Part shown: piece after piece, positions 52,604-62,364 of the stretch
Numbering within the stretch: position 1 is the stretch's first letter
Layout of the letters: each line of letters begins with the position of its first letter
DNA from: Anaerolineae bacterium
GTDB taxonomy: Bacteria; Chloroflexota; Anaerolineae; Aggregatilineales; UBA3940
DNA length: 64,000 nucleotides
NCBI GenBank assembly: GCA_016926255.1
Contig: JAFGOY010000010.1
Location: forward strand, 1 to 64,000
Reading direction: 5' to 3'
Made by a program: the position numbers and the translations under genes
Notes under the pieces: generated by a model
The model's input: the letters and a program-made list of their open reading frames with translations, nothing else
Databases searched by the model: none
Told to the model about the DNA's origin: nothing

Positions 52604-55045
52604 ATGTCGGTAGCGGATGATTTCAAGACGATGGCTTACGGCCCGGCCCCCGAATCGCCGTCGGCGGCGGATGCGTGGCTGGATGAGCATGACCGTAAGT
52701 TTAAACTCTTTATTAACAACAAGTGGGTCGCGCCGAGCACCCGCCAGTATTACGACAACCTCAACCCGGCAACGGGTGATCGATTGGCCCAGACCGCCCA
52801 GGCGGGGCAGGCCGACATCGACGCAGCGGTTGAGGCGGCCCGCACGACCTTTGAATCGTGGAGCAAGACCCCCGGACACGTCAGGGCGCGGTATCTCTAT
52901 GCCATCGCCCGGAACATTCAAAGGCATCATCGCCTGCTGGCCGTGATCGAAACGATGGACAACGGTAAGCCAATCCGCGAATCGCGCGATATCGACGTGC
53001 CGCTGGTTGCCCGTCATTTCTATTATCACGCCGGGTGGGCGCAGTTGATGGAGTCCGAACTGCGCGATTATCAACCGGTGGGTGTGATCGGGCAGATCAT
53101 CCCCTGGAACTTCCCGCTGTTGATGCTGGCCTGGAAGATCGCCCCGGCGATTGCGATGGGCAACACGGTCGTCCTGAAACCGGCTTCGTACACGCGGTTG
53201 AGCGCGCTGCTGTTTGCCGAGATTGTTGCTGAGGCCGGGCTGCCTCCGGGGGTGGTCAACGTGGTGACCGGCAGCAGCAAGGCGGGTGGAATGATCCTCG
53301 ATCACGAGGATATCGACAAGATCGCCTTCACCGGCTCGACCGACGTGGGCCAGATTTTGCGCCGCCAGACTGCCGGATCAGGCAAGCGGATGTCGCTGGA
53401 GCTTGGCGGCAAATCGCCGTTTATCGTTTTTGATGATGCCGATCTCGACAGTGCGGTCGAAGGAATCATCAATGCGATCTGGTTCAATCAGGGGCAGGTT
53501 TGTTGTGCCGGGTCGCGCCTGCTGGTGCAGGAGAACATCGAGGACCGGTTCATCGACAAACTGAAAACGCGGATGGAACATCTCCGCGTGGGCGAACCGC
53601 TCGACAAGTGCATCGACATCGGTGCGATTGTCGATCAATCGCAGTGGGAAACCATCGATGGGTGGGTGAAGCGCGGCGTCGAAGAAGGTGCGGAACTGTT
53701 CCAGCCGGAGTGCCCGCTGCCCGATAAGGGCTACTTCTATCGCCCGACGCTGCTGACGCGGGTCGAGCCGACCGCAGCAGTCGCGCAGGAAGAAATCTTC
53801 GGGCCGGTGCTCGTCTCGATGAGCTTCCGTACGCCTCCTGAAGCGGTCGCGCTGGCGAACAACACGCGCTTCGGGCTGGCCGCCAGCATCTGGACGGACA
53901 ACATCAACATTGCCTTTGACGTTGCCTTGAGGATCAAGGCGGGGAGCATCTGGATCAACTGCACGAACCTTTTCGATGCAGCGGCGGGCTTCGGCGGCTA
54001 CCGCGAGAGCGGTTACGGGCGTGAGGGCGGGCGTGAGGGCCTGTTTGAATATCTGCGCCCGAAGTGGCAGCCGCGTCCTCGGCCCAAACTCGACGAGACG
54101 GCGAAGGAAGCCGAATGGGGCAAATATACCCCGGCGCGCCCTGTGGTCATCGAGGACAACAAACCGGGAGACGGCAGCCCGAAAGTGGATCGCACTCCCA
54201 AGATGTACATCGGTGGGAAGCAGAAGCGGCCCGATGGCCACTACACCCGCGCGGTGATGGGGTCTGATAGCGCGCTGGTCGGGCAGGTCGGTGATGGTAA
54301 CCGCAAGGATATCCGCGATGCGGTGGAAGCTGCACATACCGTCGCCGGGATGTGGGCCAAAGATCGTTGGGCAGCGCGCTCGGCGTTCAACCGCTCACAG
54401 ATTCTCTACTATGTCGCCGAAAATCTATCGGCGCGTGCCGACGAGTTCGCAAAACGCATCGAAGCGATGACCGGTCGATCCGCCGACGAAGCCAGAGCCG
54501 AGGTCGAGCAGTCGGTGTCACGGTTGTTCACTTACGCGGCCTGGGCCGACAAGTTCGGCGGAACGGTGCAGGAGACCCCGCTGCGCGGTGTGACCGTCGG
54601 GGCCAACGAGCCGGTCGGCGTGATCGGGATCGCCTGCCCGGACGAGTATCCGCTGCTGGGTTTCGTGTCGCTGGTCGCCCCGGCGATTGCGCGGGGCAAT
54701 ACGGTGGTGGTCATTCCCTCGGAGAAGTACCCCCTGAGCGCCACTGATTTCTACCAGATACTCGATACCTCCGACATGCCGCCGGGCGTGGTCAATATCG
54801 TCACCGGGGATCGCGATCACCTGTCCAAGACACTGGTCGAACATGAAGACGTCGACTCGATGTGGTATTTCGGCAGCGCCGAAGGGAGTTATCACGTCGA
54901 GTACCTGTCGACGGTCAATATGAAGCGCACCTGGGTGAGCTATGGTGAATCGCGTAACTGGATGGATCGGGAGCAGGGGGAGGGTGAAGAGTTCCTCCAC
55001 GAATCGACACAGGTCAAGAACGTGTGGGTACCGACCGGGGCATAG
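52604..55045 (+). CDS. Double-domain aldehyde dehydrogenase (ALDH16-like)
   Basis: 813 residues. Module 1 (about 30-500) is a full ALDH: N169 in PWNFP, Glu266 in LELGGK and catalytic C300 in NQGQVCCAGSR. Module 2 (about 525-813) starts again with YIGGKQKRPDG and includes VGVIGIACPDEYPLLGF, but ends before any catalytic Cys or Glu motif. This truncated, inactive second ALDH module is the layout of ALDH16. Being downstream of deoC, it probably oxidises acetaldehyde to acetate. A terminator follows. Confidence 0.9.
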   Translation: MSVADDFKTMAYGPAPESPSAADAWLDEHDRKFKLFINNKWVAPSTRQYYDNLNPATGDRLAQTAQAGQADIDAAVEAARTTFESWSKTPGHVRARYLYAIARNIQRHHRLLAVIETMDNGKPIRESRDIDVPLVARHFYYHAGWAQLMESELRDYQPVGVIGQIIPWNFPLLMLAWKIAPAIAMGNTVVLKPASYTRLSALLFAEIVAEAGLPPGVVNVVTGSSKAGGMILDHEDIDKIAFTGSTDVGQILRRQTAGSGKRMSLELGGKSPFIVFDDADLDSAVEGIINAIWFNQGQVCCAGSRLLVQENIEDRFIDKLKTRMEHLRVGEPLDKCIDIGAIVDQSQWETIDGWVKRGVEEGAELFQPECPLPDKGYFYRPTLLTRVEPTAAVAQEEIFGPVLVSMSFRTPPEAVALANNTRFGLAASIWTDNINIAFDVALRIKAGSIWINCTNLFDAAAGFGGYRESGYGREGGREGLFEYLRPKWQPRPRPKLDETAKEAEWGKYTPARPVVIEDNKPGDGSPKVDRTPKMYIGGKQKRPDGHYTRAVMGSDSALVGQVGDGNRKDIRDAVEAAHTVAGMWAKDRWAARSAFNRSQILYYVAENLSARADEFAKRIEAMTGRSADEARAEVEQSVSRLFTYAAWADKFGGTVQETPLRGVTVGANEPVGVIGIACPDEYPLLGFVSLVAPAIARGNTVVVIPSEKYPLSATDFYQILDTSDMPPGVVNIVTGDRDHLSKTLVEHEDVDSMWYFGSAEGSYHVEYLSTVNMKRTWVSYGESRNWMDREQGEGEEFLHESTQVKNVWVPTGA

Positions 55046-55075
55046 CGAACTGGTATTTCTCGGAGTAATTCAGCG

Positions 55076-55107
55076 CAGGCAGGGACACGCCCTGCCTGTG
55101 TTTTTTT
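55076..55107 (+). terminator. Terminator after the aldehyde dehydrogenase gene
   Basis: CAGGCAGGG (55076-55084) pairs perfectly with CCCTGCCTG (55090-55098), followed by TGTTTTTTT. Confidence 0.92.
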
Positions 55108-55114
55108 GGCTTGC

Positions 55115-55123
55115 TGGTATAAT
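55115..55123 (+). promoter_or_regulatory. Extended -10 promoter of the SUMF1 lipoprotein gene
   Basis: TGGTATAAT, with consensus -10 and TGn, starts eight bases after the terminator T run and 51 bases before the ATG. Confidence 0.55.
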
Positions 55124-55165
55124 CCTGCGAGTGTTAGCTAAATCGATTCTATCCATTGAAGGCTT

Positions 55166-56167
55166 ATGAAAAAACCGGCTCTTCTCTCCATCATTCTGCT
55201 GCTCTGCCTGCTGTCGACTGCCGGGTGTTTTGAATATCCTCCTCAGAAACCTGTGAAAACGGTTCAACCGGAAGATCAGGCCCCCGGGCTGACCTGGATC
55301 GGTACGAGCACGCCATTTCCGTCGGTGCCCGCGCCGGTGACGGCGACCAACTGGCCGACTCCAGCGCCGACTCCAACTCCCGACCTGCCGCCGGATCGTC
55401 TGACCGATGAGCACGGCGTCGAGATGATCCGCATCCCGACGGGCGAGTTCATCATGGGCAGCGAAGAAGGCTTCCCCGACGAGGTGCCGGTTCATACTGT
55501 CTATCTCGATACCTACTACATCGACCGGTTCGAGACGACCAACGCGGAATATCAACAGTGTGTGGCAGATGGTGCCTGTGAGCCGCCGCGCCAGTTCGAC
55601 TGCTGCGCTCATCAATCCATTGGAACGATCATCGACTACTACGGCAACCCGGCCTACGATAATTACCCGGTCACCTGGACGAACTGGTACGATGCGATCG
55701 ATTACTGTGAATGGCGTGGTGTTCGCCTGCCAACCGAAGCGGAATGGGAGAAGGCGGCCAGGGGTACCGATGGGAGGACTTATCCCTGGGGTAATGAAGA
55801 CCCGACCCCGGCACACCTGAATTTCAACTGGGAGTCCGGGGCGTTCGACCGGGAGCCGCTGGGCGTCACCGCGCCGGTTGGCAGCTACCCGCTCGGAGCC
55901 AGTCCGTATGGGGTTCTCGATATGTCTGGCAATGTCTACGAATGGGTACAGGACGTTTACGCCGTCGATTATTATTCGCGGTCGCCCTATGAAAATCCGA
56001 CCGGCCCCAATCCCGACGAGGGCGGCTGGCGGATCGCGCGGGGCGGCTCGTTCTGGAATCAGGCTTATCGCAACCGGTCGTCGAACCGAAACAATGCCTA
56101 TCTTCCGGCTGACCTCGCCCACTTCGATGCGGGCATTCGCTGTGCGATGGACGATCCGTATCAATAA
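55166..56167 (+). CDS. SUMF1-domain lipoprotein without the FGE cysteine pair
   Basis: 333 residues. A lipoprotein signal peptide ends in the lipobox STAGC (Cys21). A Thr/Pro-rich linker (about 45-80) leads to a formylglycine-generating-enzyme-type domain: GEFIMGSEEGFPDEVPVHTVYLDTYYID, LPTEAEWEKAARG, YPWGNE and the late RGGSFWNQAYRNRSSNRN. Real FGEs have two copper-binding Cys in that last motif; here both are absent. It is therefore unlikely to make formylglycine and probably is a binding domain outside the membrane. Confidence 0.88.
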   Translation: MKKPALLSIILLLCLLSTAGCFEYPPQKPVKTVQPEDQAPGLTWIGTSTPFPSVPAPVTATNWPTPAPTPTPDLPPDRLTDEHGVEMIRIPTGEFIMGSEEGFPDEVPVHTVYLDTYYIDRFETTNAEYQQCVADGACEPPRQFDCCAHQSIGTIIDYYGNPAYDNYPVTWTNWYDAIDYCEWRGVRLPTEAEWEKAARGTDGRTYPWGNEDPTPAHLNFNWESGAFDREPLGVTAPVGSYPLGASPYGVLDMSGNVYEWVQDVYAVDYYSRSPYENPTGPNPDEGGWRIARGGSFWNQAYRNRSSNRNNAYLPADLAHFDAGIRCAMDDPYQ

Positions 56168-56190
56168 AAAACGCCTGATTGCTCAGGCGT
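56168..56190 (-). terminator. Terminator after the phosphoesterase gene
   Basis: ACGCCTGA (56171-56178) with TCAGGCGT (56183-56190); on the minus strand it is followed by six Ts. Confidence 0.8.
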
Positions 56191-56214
56191 CTTGGATAAT
56201 CGATATCGTTCGGC

Positions 56215-56955
56215 TTACCAGCCGTGTTCCAGCCGGTTGATCAATCGCTCCGGCATGTCGGAGCGTTCCATACGCTGCTGCACCAGTTTGTAGTCATAAG
56301 GAATACGCCGGTACTCCCACGTCATGTTGTCGACATCAAGGATGGCATACGAGGCACGCGGGTCTGAATCGCGGGGCTGGCCGACGCTGCCCGGATTGAT
56401 GATCTGGCGCGAGCCGTTCAACCTGACCCGCATATTGTATTCCGGGGCGACGGCGTCACACTCGCCGCGATCTCCGGCCATCCTGAAGATAACAGGGGTA
56501 TGGGTATGCCCAACCAAGCAGTAGGGCGTCTGGTAGTAAGAGAAATTGAGGGCGGCGATCAGTGGGTCGAGGATATATTCCCAGACCGGTTCGCGGGGCG
56601 ATCCGTGTGCCAGTGTAAAATCGCCCAGCACGAAGGTGATTGGCAGGGCTTCCAGGAAGGCGAGGTTCTCGTCGGTGAGTGTTTCGCGCGTCCAGCCAAC
56701 TGCCTTGCGTGCATCGGCGTTGAATGTCCTTATGTCCAACCGGCCCAGTGCAGCCCAGTCGTGATTACCGGCGATGCACAGATGGGGCAGGCTGCGCAGG
56801 CGGTCGATACATTCGTTGGGATCAGGGCCGTAGCCGACCACGTCGCCCAGGCACCAGACAAAGTCATAATCCTGGCCCAACTGCCCGGCATCGGCCAGGA
56901 CGGTTTCGAGCGCCGTCAGGTTTGCGTGGAGATCTGAGATGACGAGATAACGCAT
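56215..56955 (-). CDS. YfcE/MJ0936-like metallophosphoesterase
   Basis: 246 residues. All metal-ligand motifs are present: SDLHAN, GDVVGYGP, GNHDWA, LAHGSP and GHTHTP. It should be a cytoplasmic phosphodiesterase or phosphatase. It is longer than MJ0936-type proteins because of a C-terminal segment (YRRIPYDYKLVQQRMERSDMP, then ERLINRLEHGW) typical of bacterial relatives. TAAGG lies upstream of ATG 56955. Confidence 0.9.
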   Translation of the reverse strand: MRYLVISDLHANLTALETVLADAGQLGQDYDFVWCLGDVVGYGPDPNECIDRLRSLPHLCIAGNHDWAALGRLDIRTFNADARKAVGWTRETLTDENLAFLEALPITFVLGDFTLAHGSPREPVWEYILDPLIAALNFSYYQTPYCLVGHTHTPVIFRMAGDRGECDAVAPEYNMRVRLNGSRQIINPGSVGQPRDSDPRASYAILDVDNMTWEYRRIPYDYKLVQQRMERSDMPERLINRLEHGW

Positions 56956-57162
56956 CTTTGTTTACCTTAGTATCAGAACCATTCTAAAATTATTACTGTT
57001 CTGAGTGTACTGCTGACAAAGTCATCTTACCACAGGTTATAGGCGGGGAAAAGCATTGTAATACACTGAAAGGGTTTTGATAGCCTATAGGAAAACCTCG
57101 ATCTGAGATATACTCCTCGACGTTGTTTTTCGCCCAATATCTAAAACCCTGAAAGCGTACCG

Positions 57163-58101
57163 ATGGCCTTTTCTTCCTCCAATCAAACCGATCAAGAACA
57201 ACCTTCGCGATGGGCTTATGTGGCACTCATCGCCGGGATTCTCTGCCTGGGCTTCGCCGCGATCTTCATCAAACTGGCGAACACCACCGCCGATCTTGTC
57301 GGCGCGTGGCGAATGACCATCGGGGCGGTGGTGTTGGGTGTCCCGATGCTGATCCACTGGCGGCGCGGGAAAGTCCGGCTGCCCCGCGCGGCGATTGGGC
57401 TGCTCGTATTGGGTGGGCTGGCCTTCAGCCTGGATGCTTTCGTCTGGAGTACGTCGGTCAACATGACCAGCGCGGCTAAGGCGACTCTCTTGGGCAACAC
57501 CACCCCGCTCTGGGTGGCGCTGGGATCGTGGCTGCTGTTTCACGAACAGTTGGACTCGACTTACTGGATCGGGACGGCGGTATCGATTGTAGGAATGATC
57601 CTGCTCATTGGCGTAGAATCGTTCCAGGGCGCGGGGATCAACCCCGGTGACCTGATCGCAATGTCGGCGGGGCTGACCTATGCGCTGGTTCAGATCGTGA
57701 CCGGGCGCGCCCGACAGAAGATCGACAGCCTGACTTATACCTGGGGCTTCACGATGATCAGTGCCGTCCTGTTCCTGAGCGGATCGTCGGTGCTGGGTCA
57801 TTCGCTGATCGACCTGCCGGTCAGGAGTATGCTGGCGCTGGTCGGGCTGGCGCTGGTGGCTCACGTGACCGGTTGGCTGTTGATCAGCTATGCTTTTGGA
57901 CATATTCCAACGCACTACCTGTCGGTGGCGCTCCTTGCGCAGCCGGTTGTGACGGCGCTGCTGGCGATGCCGATCCTGGGTGAGTTCCCAACGCTCTGGC
58001 AGATACTCGGCGGCATGGTGACCCTGGGCGGGATTTACCTCGTTCTCCGGGGATCGCCGTTGGAAAAACCTCACTCATTGAATGTGGAGGATGCCCAATG
58101 A
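57163..58101 (+). CDS. DMT-superfamily (EamA) transporter
   Basis: 312 residues with ten predicted helices in two EamA repeats. The first ends with FSLDAFVWSTSVNMTSAAKATLLGNTTPLWVALGSWLLFHEQ, and the second carries LLAQPVVTALLAMPILGEFPTLWQ. Substrates of such proteins are metabolites or amino acids for export. The next gene starts in its stop codon (ATGA), so the two are translationally coupled. Confidence 0.88.
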   Translation: MAFSSSNQTDQEQPSRWAYVALIAGILCLGFAAIFIKLANTTADLVGAWRMTIGAVVLGVPMLIHWRRGKVRLPRAAIGLLVLGGLAFSLDAFVWSTSVNMTSAAKATLLGNTTPLWVALGSWLLFHEQLDSTYWIGTAVSIVGMILLIGVESFQGAGINPGDLIAMSAGLTYALVQIVTGRARQKIDSLTYTWGFTMISAVLFLSGSSVLGHSLIDLPVRSMLALVGLALVAHVTGWLLISYAFGHIPTHYLSVALLAQPVVTALLAMPILGEFPTLWQILGGMVTLGGIYLVLRGSPLEKPHSLNVEDAQ

Positions 58102-59447
58102 TCTCAACTATCGAAACCGAAACGCAGTCAGCCCGTAAACCTCATGCCGATATTCTGATTGTCATCCTGTTTTCGCTGGTGCTGCGCGGCGTGTTGTTTT
58201 ATCTGCGCTACCGGGAGTACCTGCTGTCCGGTGGTAGTGATGCGATCACCGCTTTTGGCGGCAGTGATGTCCCTGGTTGGCTGGGAATGGCCCGCCATCT
58301 GAATCAGGTTGGCGATTTCTCCTACTGGCTGATGGGGCTGCGTCCTCCCCTTTTCCCCGCGACGGTAGCCCTGGTGCTCAGACTCGGCGGAAATACAGTT
58401 CACGCGGCGATTTTACAAACGCTCTTTGGCGTCGTGACGCCGGTTCTGGGCTATTTGCTGGCGCTTCGGCTGTTCTCACGCTCTGCTCGGATCGTAAACC
58501 CACACCGGCTTGCACTGCTCGCCGGGATTGTCATGGCGTTCGACCCGGCATCGGTATCGTCCAGCGTAGTTCTGCTTTCCGAACCACTGTTCAACCTTCT
58601 GTTCATCGCCACCCTTCTCCACCTGACCATCTTTATCCAGGAATCGCGTTGGTGGCACCTGGCTTTTGCTGCGTTGTGGCTGGCGCTGGCAATGCTCACC
58701 CGTTCCACGATGATTTATTTCTGGGCGGTGGCACCGTTTATTCTGGTGCCGTTGGTCAAGAAGTGGTGGCGTCCCGCCCTGGTATTGATGGTGGTGAGCC
58801 TGGGAGTTTACCTGGGATGGAGCGTGCGGAATCTGCGTTATCAGGGCCTTTACACCTATTCAACTCAGGCGAATTTCAGCCTGCTTTTTCTGCGGGCGGC
58901 ATCGGCAGAACACCTGGCGACCGATATCCCTATGGACGATATTTATGTTACTTATGTCCGAGAACTATATCAAAGTGTGGGTGATGAGGAGTCGGCGGCA
59001 AAGGCTGAGGCGGAGGACCTCTGGCATTTCCTGGTAGCCGATTCTCCGGAAATCTACGCTGCAATGGGACAGATGGCCCGCGCCAAGTTGATCGAGTACT
59101 GGCCTGCGGCCATCGCCGCTACCGGGATTGGCGCGTGGCGGGTGCTGTTTGTTACCAACGTCTTCCCCGGCTGGTTCAAGCCGGTCGAGATTGCCTATCA
59201 TTTCCTGTTGTATGGGCTTATGCTCTGGGGCGTATGGTGCTCGATCAGAAGCCGGGATTGGCCCCTGTTCCTGATCGCCGGGGTGCCGATTGTCTATATG
59301 ATCGGGCTGACGCTGGTTGCCCAGACCAGTGCAATGGATACGCGGATGCGCACACCGGTCAGCGGCCCGATCATCATCCTGGCGGCGTATGGGTTATCGG
59401 CGGTCTTGGCTGCGATCCGTGTTCAGCGAAAAGCGGTGGTCGGTTAG
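58098..59447 (+). CDS. Membrane glycosyltransferase-like protein (GT-C fold)
   Basis: 449 residues with about ten helices. The first loop GSDVPGWLGMARHLNQVGDFSYWLMGLRPPLFPATVAL resembles GT39/83 polyprenyl-phosphate sugar transferases, with Asp in the catalytic position. It is translationally coupled to the EamA gene (ATGA). Its end overlaps the lactate permease gene tail to tail by four bases, with no terminator between. Confidence 0.75.
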   Translation: MISTIETETQSARKPHADILIVILFSLVLRGVLFYLRYREYLLSGGSDAITAFGGSDVPGWLGMARHLNQVGDFSYWLMGLRPPLFPATVALVLRLGGNTVHAAILQTLFGVVTPVLGYLLALRLFSRSARIVNPHRLALLAGIVMAFDPASVSSSVVLLSEPLFNLLFIATLLHLTIFIQESRWWHLAFAALWLALAMLTRSTMIYFWAVAPFILVPLVKKWWRPALVLMVVSLGVYLGWSVRNLRYQGLYTYSTQANFSLLFLRAASAEHLATDIPMDDIYVTYVRELYQSVGDEESAAKAEAEDLWHFLVADSPEIYAAMGQMARAKLIEYWPAAIAATGIGAWRVLFVTNVFPGWFKPVEIAYHFLLYGLMLWGVWCSIRSRDWPLFLIAGVPIVYMIGLTLVAQTSAMDTRMRTPVSGPIIILAAYGLSAVLAAIRVQRKAVVG

Positions 59448-60994
59448 ACTATGGCCATCAACCAGCCGACCAGCGCGACGATGGCAACCGGTATCAGGCC
59501 GTAAAGCAGCATTTTGCCGATTACTTTGCCTTCTTCTCCGGCCAGCCCGACCGTGCTGCACCCGACGATCACTTTGGCCGGGGCGAGAACGCTCCCCAGC
59601 GCACCGCCCGCCGACTGTGCCCCCAGGATCAGCGAGACGCTCAGTCCGAGATATTCGGCGGTTTCCCGCTGGAGCATCCCAAAGACGACGTTTGAACTGG
59701 TGTTGCTGCCGGTCATGAATGCACCCAGCGTCCCGATGAACGGTGCGGCGAGCGGGTAGAGTGTCGCGCCGACGTTTTCGCTGATCCCGTGTGCCAGCAG
59801 ATTGGTCATCCCCGCGTGGGTCATAATCACCGCCATACCGACCATCGCAAGGATGCCCAGGCTGGATTTCCCGCCGTTTTTCGCCACGCGGGAGAGGATT
59901 CGTCTGGCGGCCCCAGGTTCGTAATACCCGGAACGTTGATAGATCACGAAGGCGATCAGTGAAGCATAGAGCAAAATTGCCCCCGGATGCCCGAACAGGC
60001 TGATCTGCCGCCCGGTTTCGGCGGGGGTGATCCACCCGGCGGTGGTCGAGACTTCAGCGAAGGGGACGGTCAGCCGGATAGTGTTGAACAGGCTTTTCAG
60101 GGCGGGGATCAGGTTGATGGTGAAGGCCAGCACGATCAGCACCAGGTAAGCCGAGAGGGATATCCACAGCGAGTGTGAGTCGGGTGTTTCAGTTGATTCT
60201 GTCTCATCCTGCCGGAAGCGGGTCAGGCGGGTCAGCGCAAAGGTGACGACCAAACCGGCCAGCGAAGCGCCGGTCGCGCCGAGCGTCCACAGGCCGTTGG
60301 TCACCAGCAAATACTGGGTGACGGCCATCACCGCGCCGAGAATACCGATCACCGGGAGGGTGCGCAGCATGCCACGCCACCCGCCGCCGATGACGGCGAC
60401 AATCGCACCGCAGAAAAACGAAGCGATCCCCAGCATCAGGGCCGCATCGGGTGCGATCACTTCGCCGGGCAGATTGGTGGCGGCGAGCAGCGCGAGAAAC
60501 GATGTTGCCAGCGATCCGAAAGATACCGCCCAGCCGTGCCCAATCGAGGCCATGATCACCGCCTGGATCGAACCGAAGCCCAGGCCAACCAGCAGCGGCG
60601 CGACGACCGCAACCGGCACGCCGAAACCGCCCATGCCTTGCAGCAGTGAGACGAACACCCAGCCCAGGATCAACCCCTGCATGGTGCGGTCGCCAGTCAG
60701 CCCGGAGAGTTTCGCAGCGATGATATCCACCGCGCCTGCTTCGTCGGTGACTTGAAAGACCAGCAGCGCCATCCAGATGACGTAGAGCACGTCGAGGCTG
60801 AGGAGCAGCGATTTGCCCGCAGCAATGCCCAGCAGACGCGGCCCTGCACCGAATGCCAGAACGGATACCAGCAGCGCAGCCAGGAAACCGGCCAGCCCTG
60901 CTTTGCTCCCGCCCCACTTGAAGCCAAGCATCAGGACAAGCATCACGGCCAGGGGAGAAAAGGCGAGCAGCCAGTTGAGGAAAGTGAGTTGCAT
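59444..60994 (-). CDS. lctP: L-lactate permease family transporter
   Basis: 516 residues with about 13 helices. GSNTSSNVVFG and GAQSAGGALGSVLAPAKVIVGCSTVGL are LctP signatures. These take up lactate or glycolate with protons. The gene is 28 bases after the methionine gamma-lyase gene and probably in its operon. The stop codon lies inside the end of the opposite glycosyltransferase gene. Confidence 0.93.
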   Translation of the reverse strand: MQLTFLNWLLAFSPLAVMLVLMLGFKWGGSKAGLAGFLAALLVSVLAFGAGPRLLGIAAGKSLLLSLDVLYVIWMALLVFQVTDEAGAVDIIAAKLSGLTGDRTMQGLILGWVFVSLLQGMGGFGVPVAVVAPLLVGLGFGSIQAVIMASIGHGWAVSFGSLATSFLALLAATNLPGEVIAPDAALMLGIASFFCGAIVAVIGGGWRGMLRTLPVIGILGAVMAVTQYLLVTNGLWTLGATGASLAGLVVTFALTRLTRFRQDETESTETPDSHSLWISLSAYLVLIVLAFTINLIPALKSLFNTIRLTVPFAEVSTTAGWITPAETGRQISLFGHPGAILLYASLIAFVIYQRSGYYEPGAARRILSRVAKNGGKSSLGILAMVGMAVIMTHAGMTNLLAHGISENVGATLYPLAAPFIGTLGAFMTGSNTSSNVVFGMLQRETAEYLGLSVSLILGAQSAGGALGSVLAPAKVIVGCSTVGLAGEEGKVIGKMLLYGLIPVAIVALVGWLMAIV

Positions 60995-61022
60995 GATCAG
61001 CCTCGATGGTGGTGAATGTCTA

Positions 61023-62234
61023 TCAGCGGCTCAATGCCTGGTCGATGTCGGCGATCAGGTCGTCGGCGTTCTCTATCCCCACCGACAGCCGCAGCACGCC
61101 TTCGGTGATCCCCTGTGCCTCGCACTGTTCGCGGGTGAGTGTCCGGTGTGACGAGCTGGCCGGGTGCAGGAGGATGCTGCAAATATCGCCCAGGCTGGTG
61201 ACGGAACTGATCAGTTTCAGCCCGTCGACAAATTTGAATACGCCCTGCCGGTCGACATTGGCGATCTCGAAGGCGATCATGCCGCCAAACAGTCCATCGG
61301 GGAACAGCTTGGTCGCTGTCGCGTGGCAGGGATCGTCACCCAGTCCGGGGTAGTAGACGCGTTCGATGGCCGGGTTTTCGTCCAGCCAGGCGGCGATTCT
61401 GGCTGCATTCGAGCAGGATTGCTGCATCCGCAGGGCCAGCGTGCGCATCCCTCGCAGTGTCAGCCAGGCGTCGAAAGCGCCGGGCACCGCGCCAAGCATC
61501 TTGCGGAACCCGTAAACCTTCTGCATCGGTTCTTGCGAACCCAGCACGATGCCGCCCAATACGTCGCCGTGCCCATTGATGAACTTGGTTGTGGAATGTA
61601 CAACGATATCCGCGCCGACCTCAAGCGGTTTGAGCAGGTAGGGCGTGGCGAAGGTGTTGTCGACCAGAACCACCGCGCCGACATCGTGGGCTATTTGAGC
61701 AATCGCCTGCAAGTCGACCACGCGCACGAGCGGGTTGGTCAACACTTCGCAGACGACGAGGTCAGGGGTGAACGTTTCCAGCGCCGACTGCACCGCACCG
61801 GTGTCGAGAAAATCGATGAAGTACAGGTCGATGTCGATCATTTCGGCGAACCAGTTGAGCAGGGAGCGAGTCAGGCCATAGAGCTGGTTGGCCGCTATGA
61901 CGACATCACCGGGTTCGAGCAGCGCCAGCAGCGCAGCGTGGATCGCCGCCATGCCGCTGCTGAAGCTGACTGCGCCTTCGGCCCCTTCCAGCGCGGTAAT
62001 GGCTTCTTCGAGCAGGGCTTGATTGGGCGCACTGTAACGCGAGTAGATATGCTTGGACGAATCGTAGGGGGTTCCGCCCGGATAATCAAAGGTTGCGGTG
62101 GTTTCTTCCATGCCCGGATGGATATAGCCCACCGATGGAACGATGGGCGGCACAGCCGGTGTGCTGTCATCGACCCGGACAGCGCTTCCGGCATGCACCG
62201 AAAGGGTAAAGAAATCGTGAGATTGATCTGCCAT
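61023..62234 (-). CDS. Cys/Met-metabolism PLP enzyme, methionine gamma-lyase-like
   Basis: 403 residues. The PLP Lys is K217 in VVHSTTKFINGHGDVLGG. The C-terminal SSHRTLTREQCEAQGI, with LRLSVGIENADDLIADID, is family-typical. Methionine gamma-lyase yields methanethiol, ammonia and 2-oxobutyrate; cystathionine gamma-synthase or lyase are close relatives, and the choice needs alignment. GGAG lies ten bases before ATG 62234. It heads an operon with the lactate permease. Confidence 0.88.
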   Translation of the reverse strand: MADQSHDFFTLSVHAGSAVRVDDSTPAVPPIVPSVGYIHPGMEETTATFDYPGGTPYDSSKHIYSRYSAPNQALLEEAITALEGAEGAVSFSSGMAAIHAALLALLEPGDVVIAANQLYGLTRSLLNWFAEMIDIDLYFIDFLDTGAVQSALETFTPDLVVCEVLTNPLVRVVDLQAIAQIAHDVGAVVLVDNTFATPYLLKPLEVGADIVVHSTTKFINGHGDVLGGIVLGSQEPMQKVYGFRKMLGAVPGAFDAWLTLRGMRTLALRMQQSCSNAARIAAWLDENPAIERVYYPGLGDDPCHATATKLFPDGLFGGMIAFEIANVDRQGVFKFVDGLKLISSVTSLGDICSILLHPASSSHRTLTREQCEAQGITEGVLRLSVGIENADDLIADIDQALSR

Positions 62235-62364
62235 GCGCGGTTTTCTCCAGTTTCTATCGGTGGTGAGGCGATCAACAGAATCCGCCCAGAACTATACACC
62301 AGGCTCAGGTTCTTCTCCACATAAGATATAATAGCGCTACTATATTGTTCGATTGGAGAGGGTG

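Noticed and set aside
57077-57114. TTGATA and TATACT as a promoter for the EamA gene
   Set aside because: The spacer would be 26 bases, far outside the usual range.
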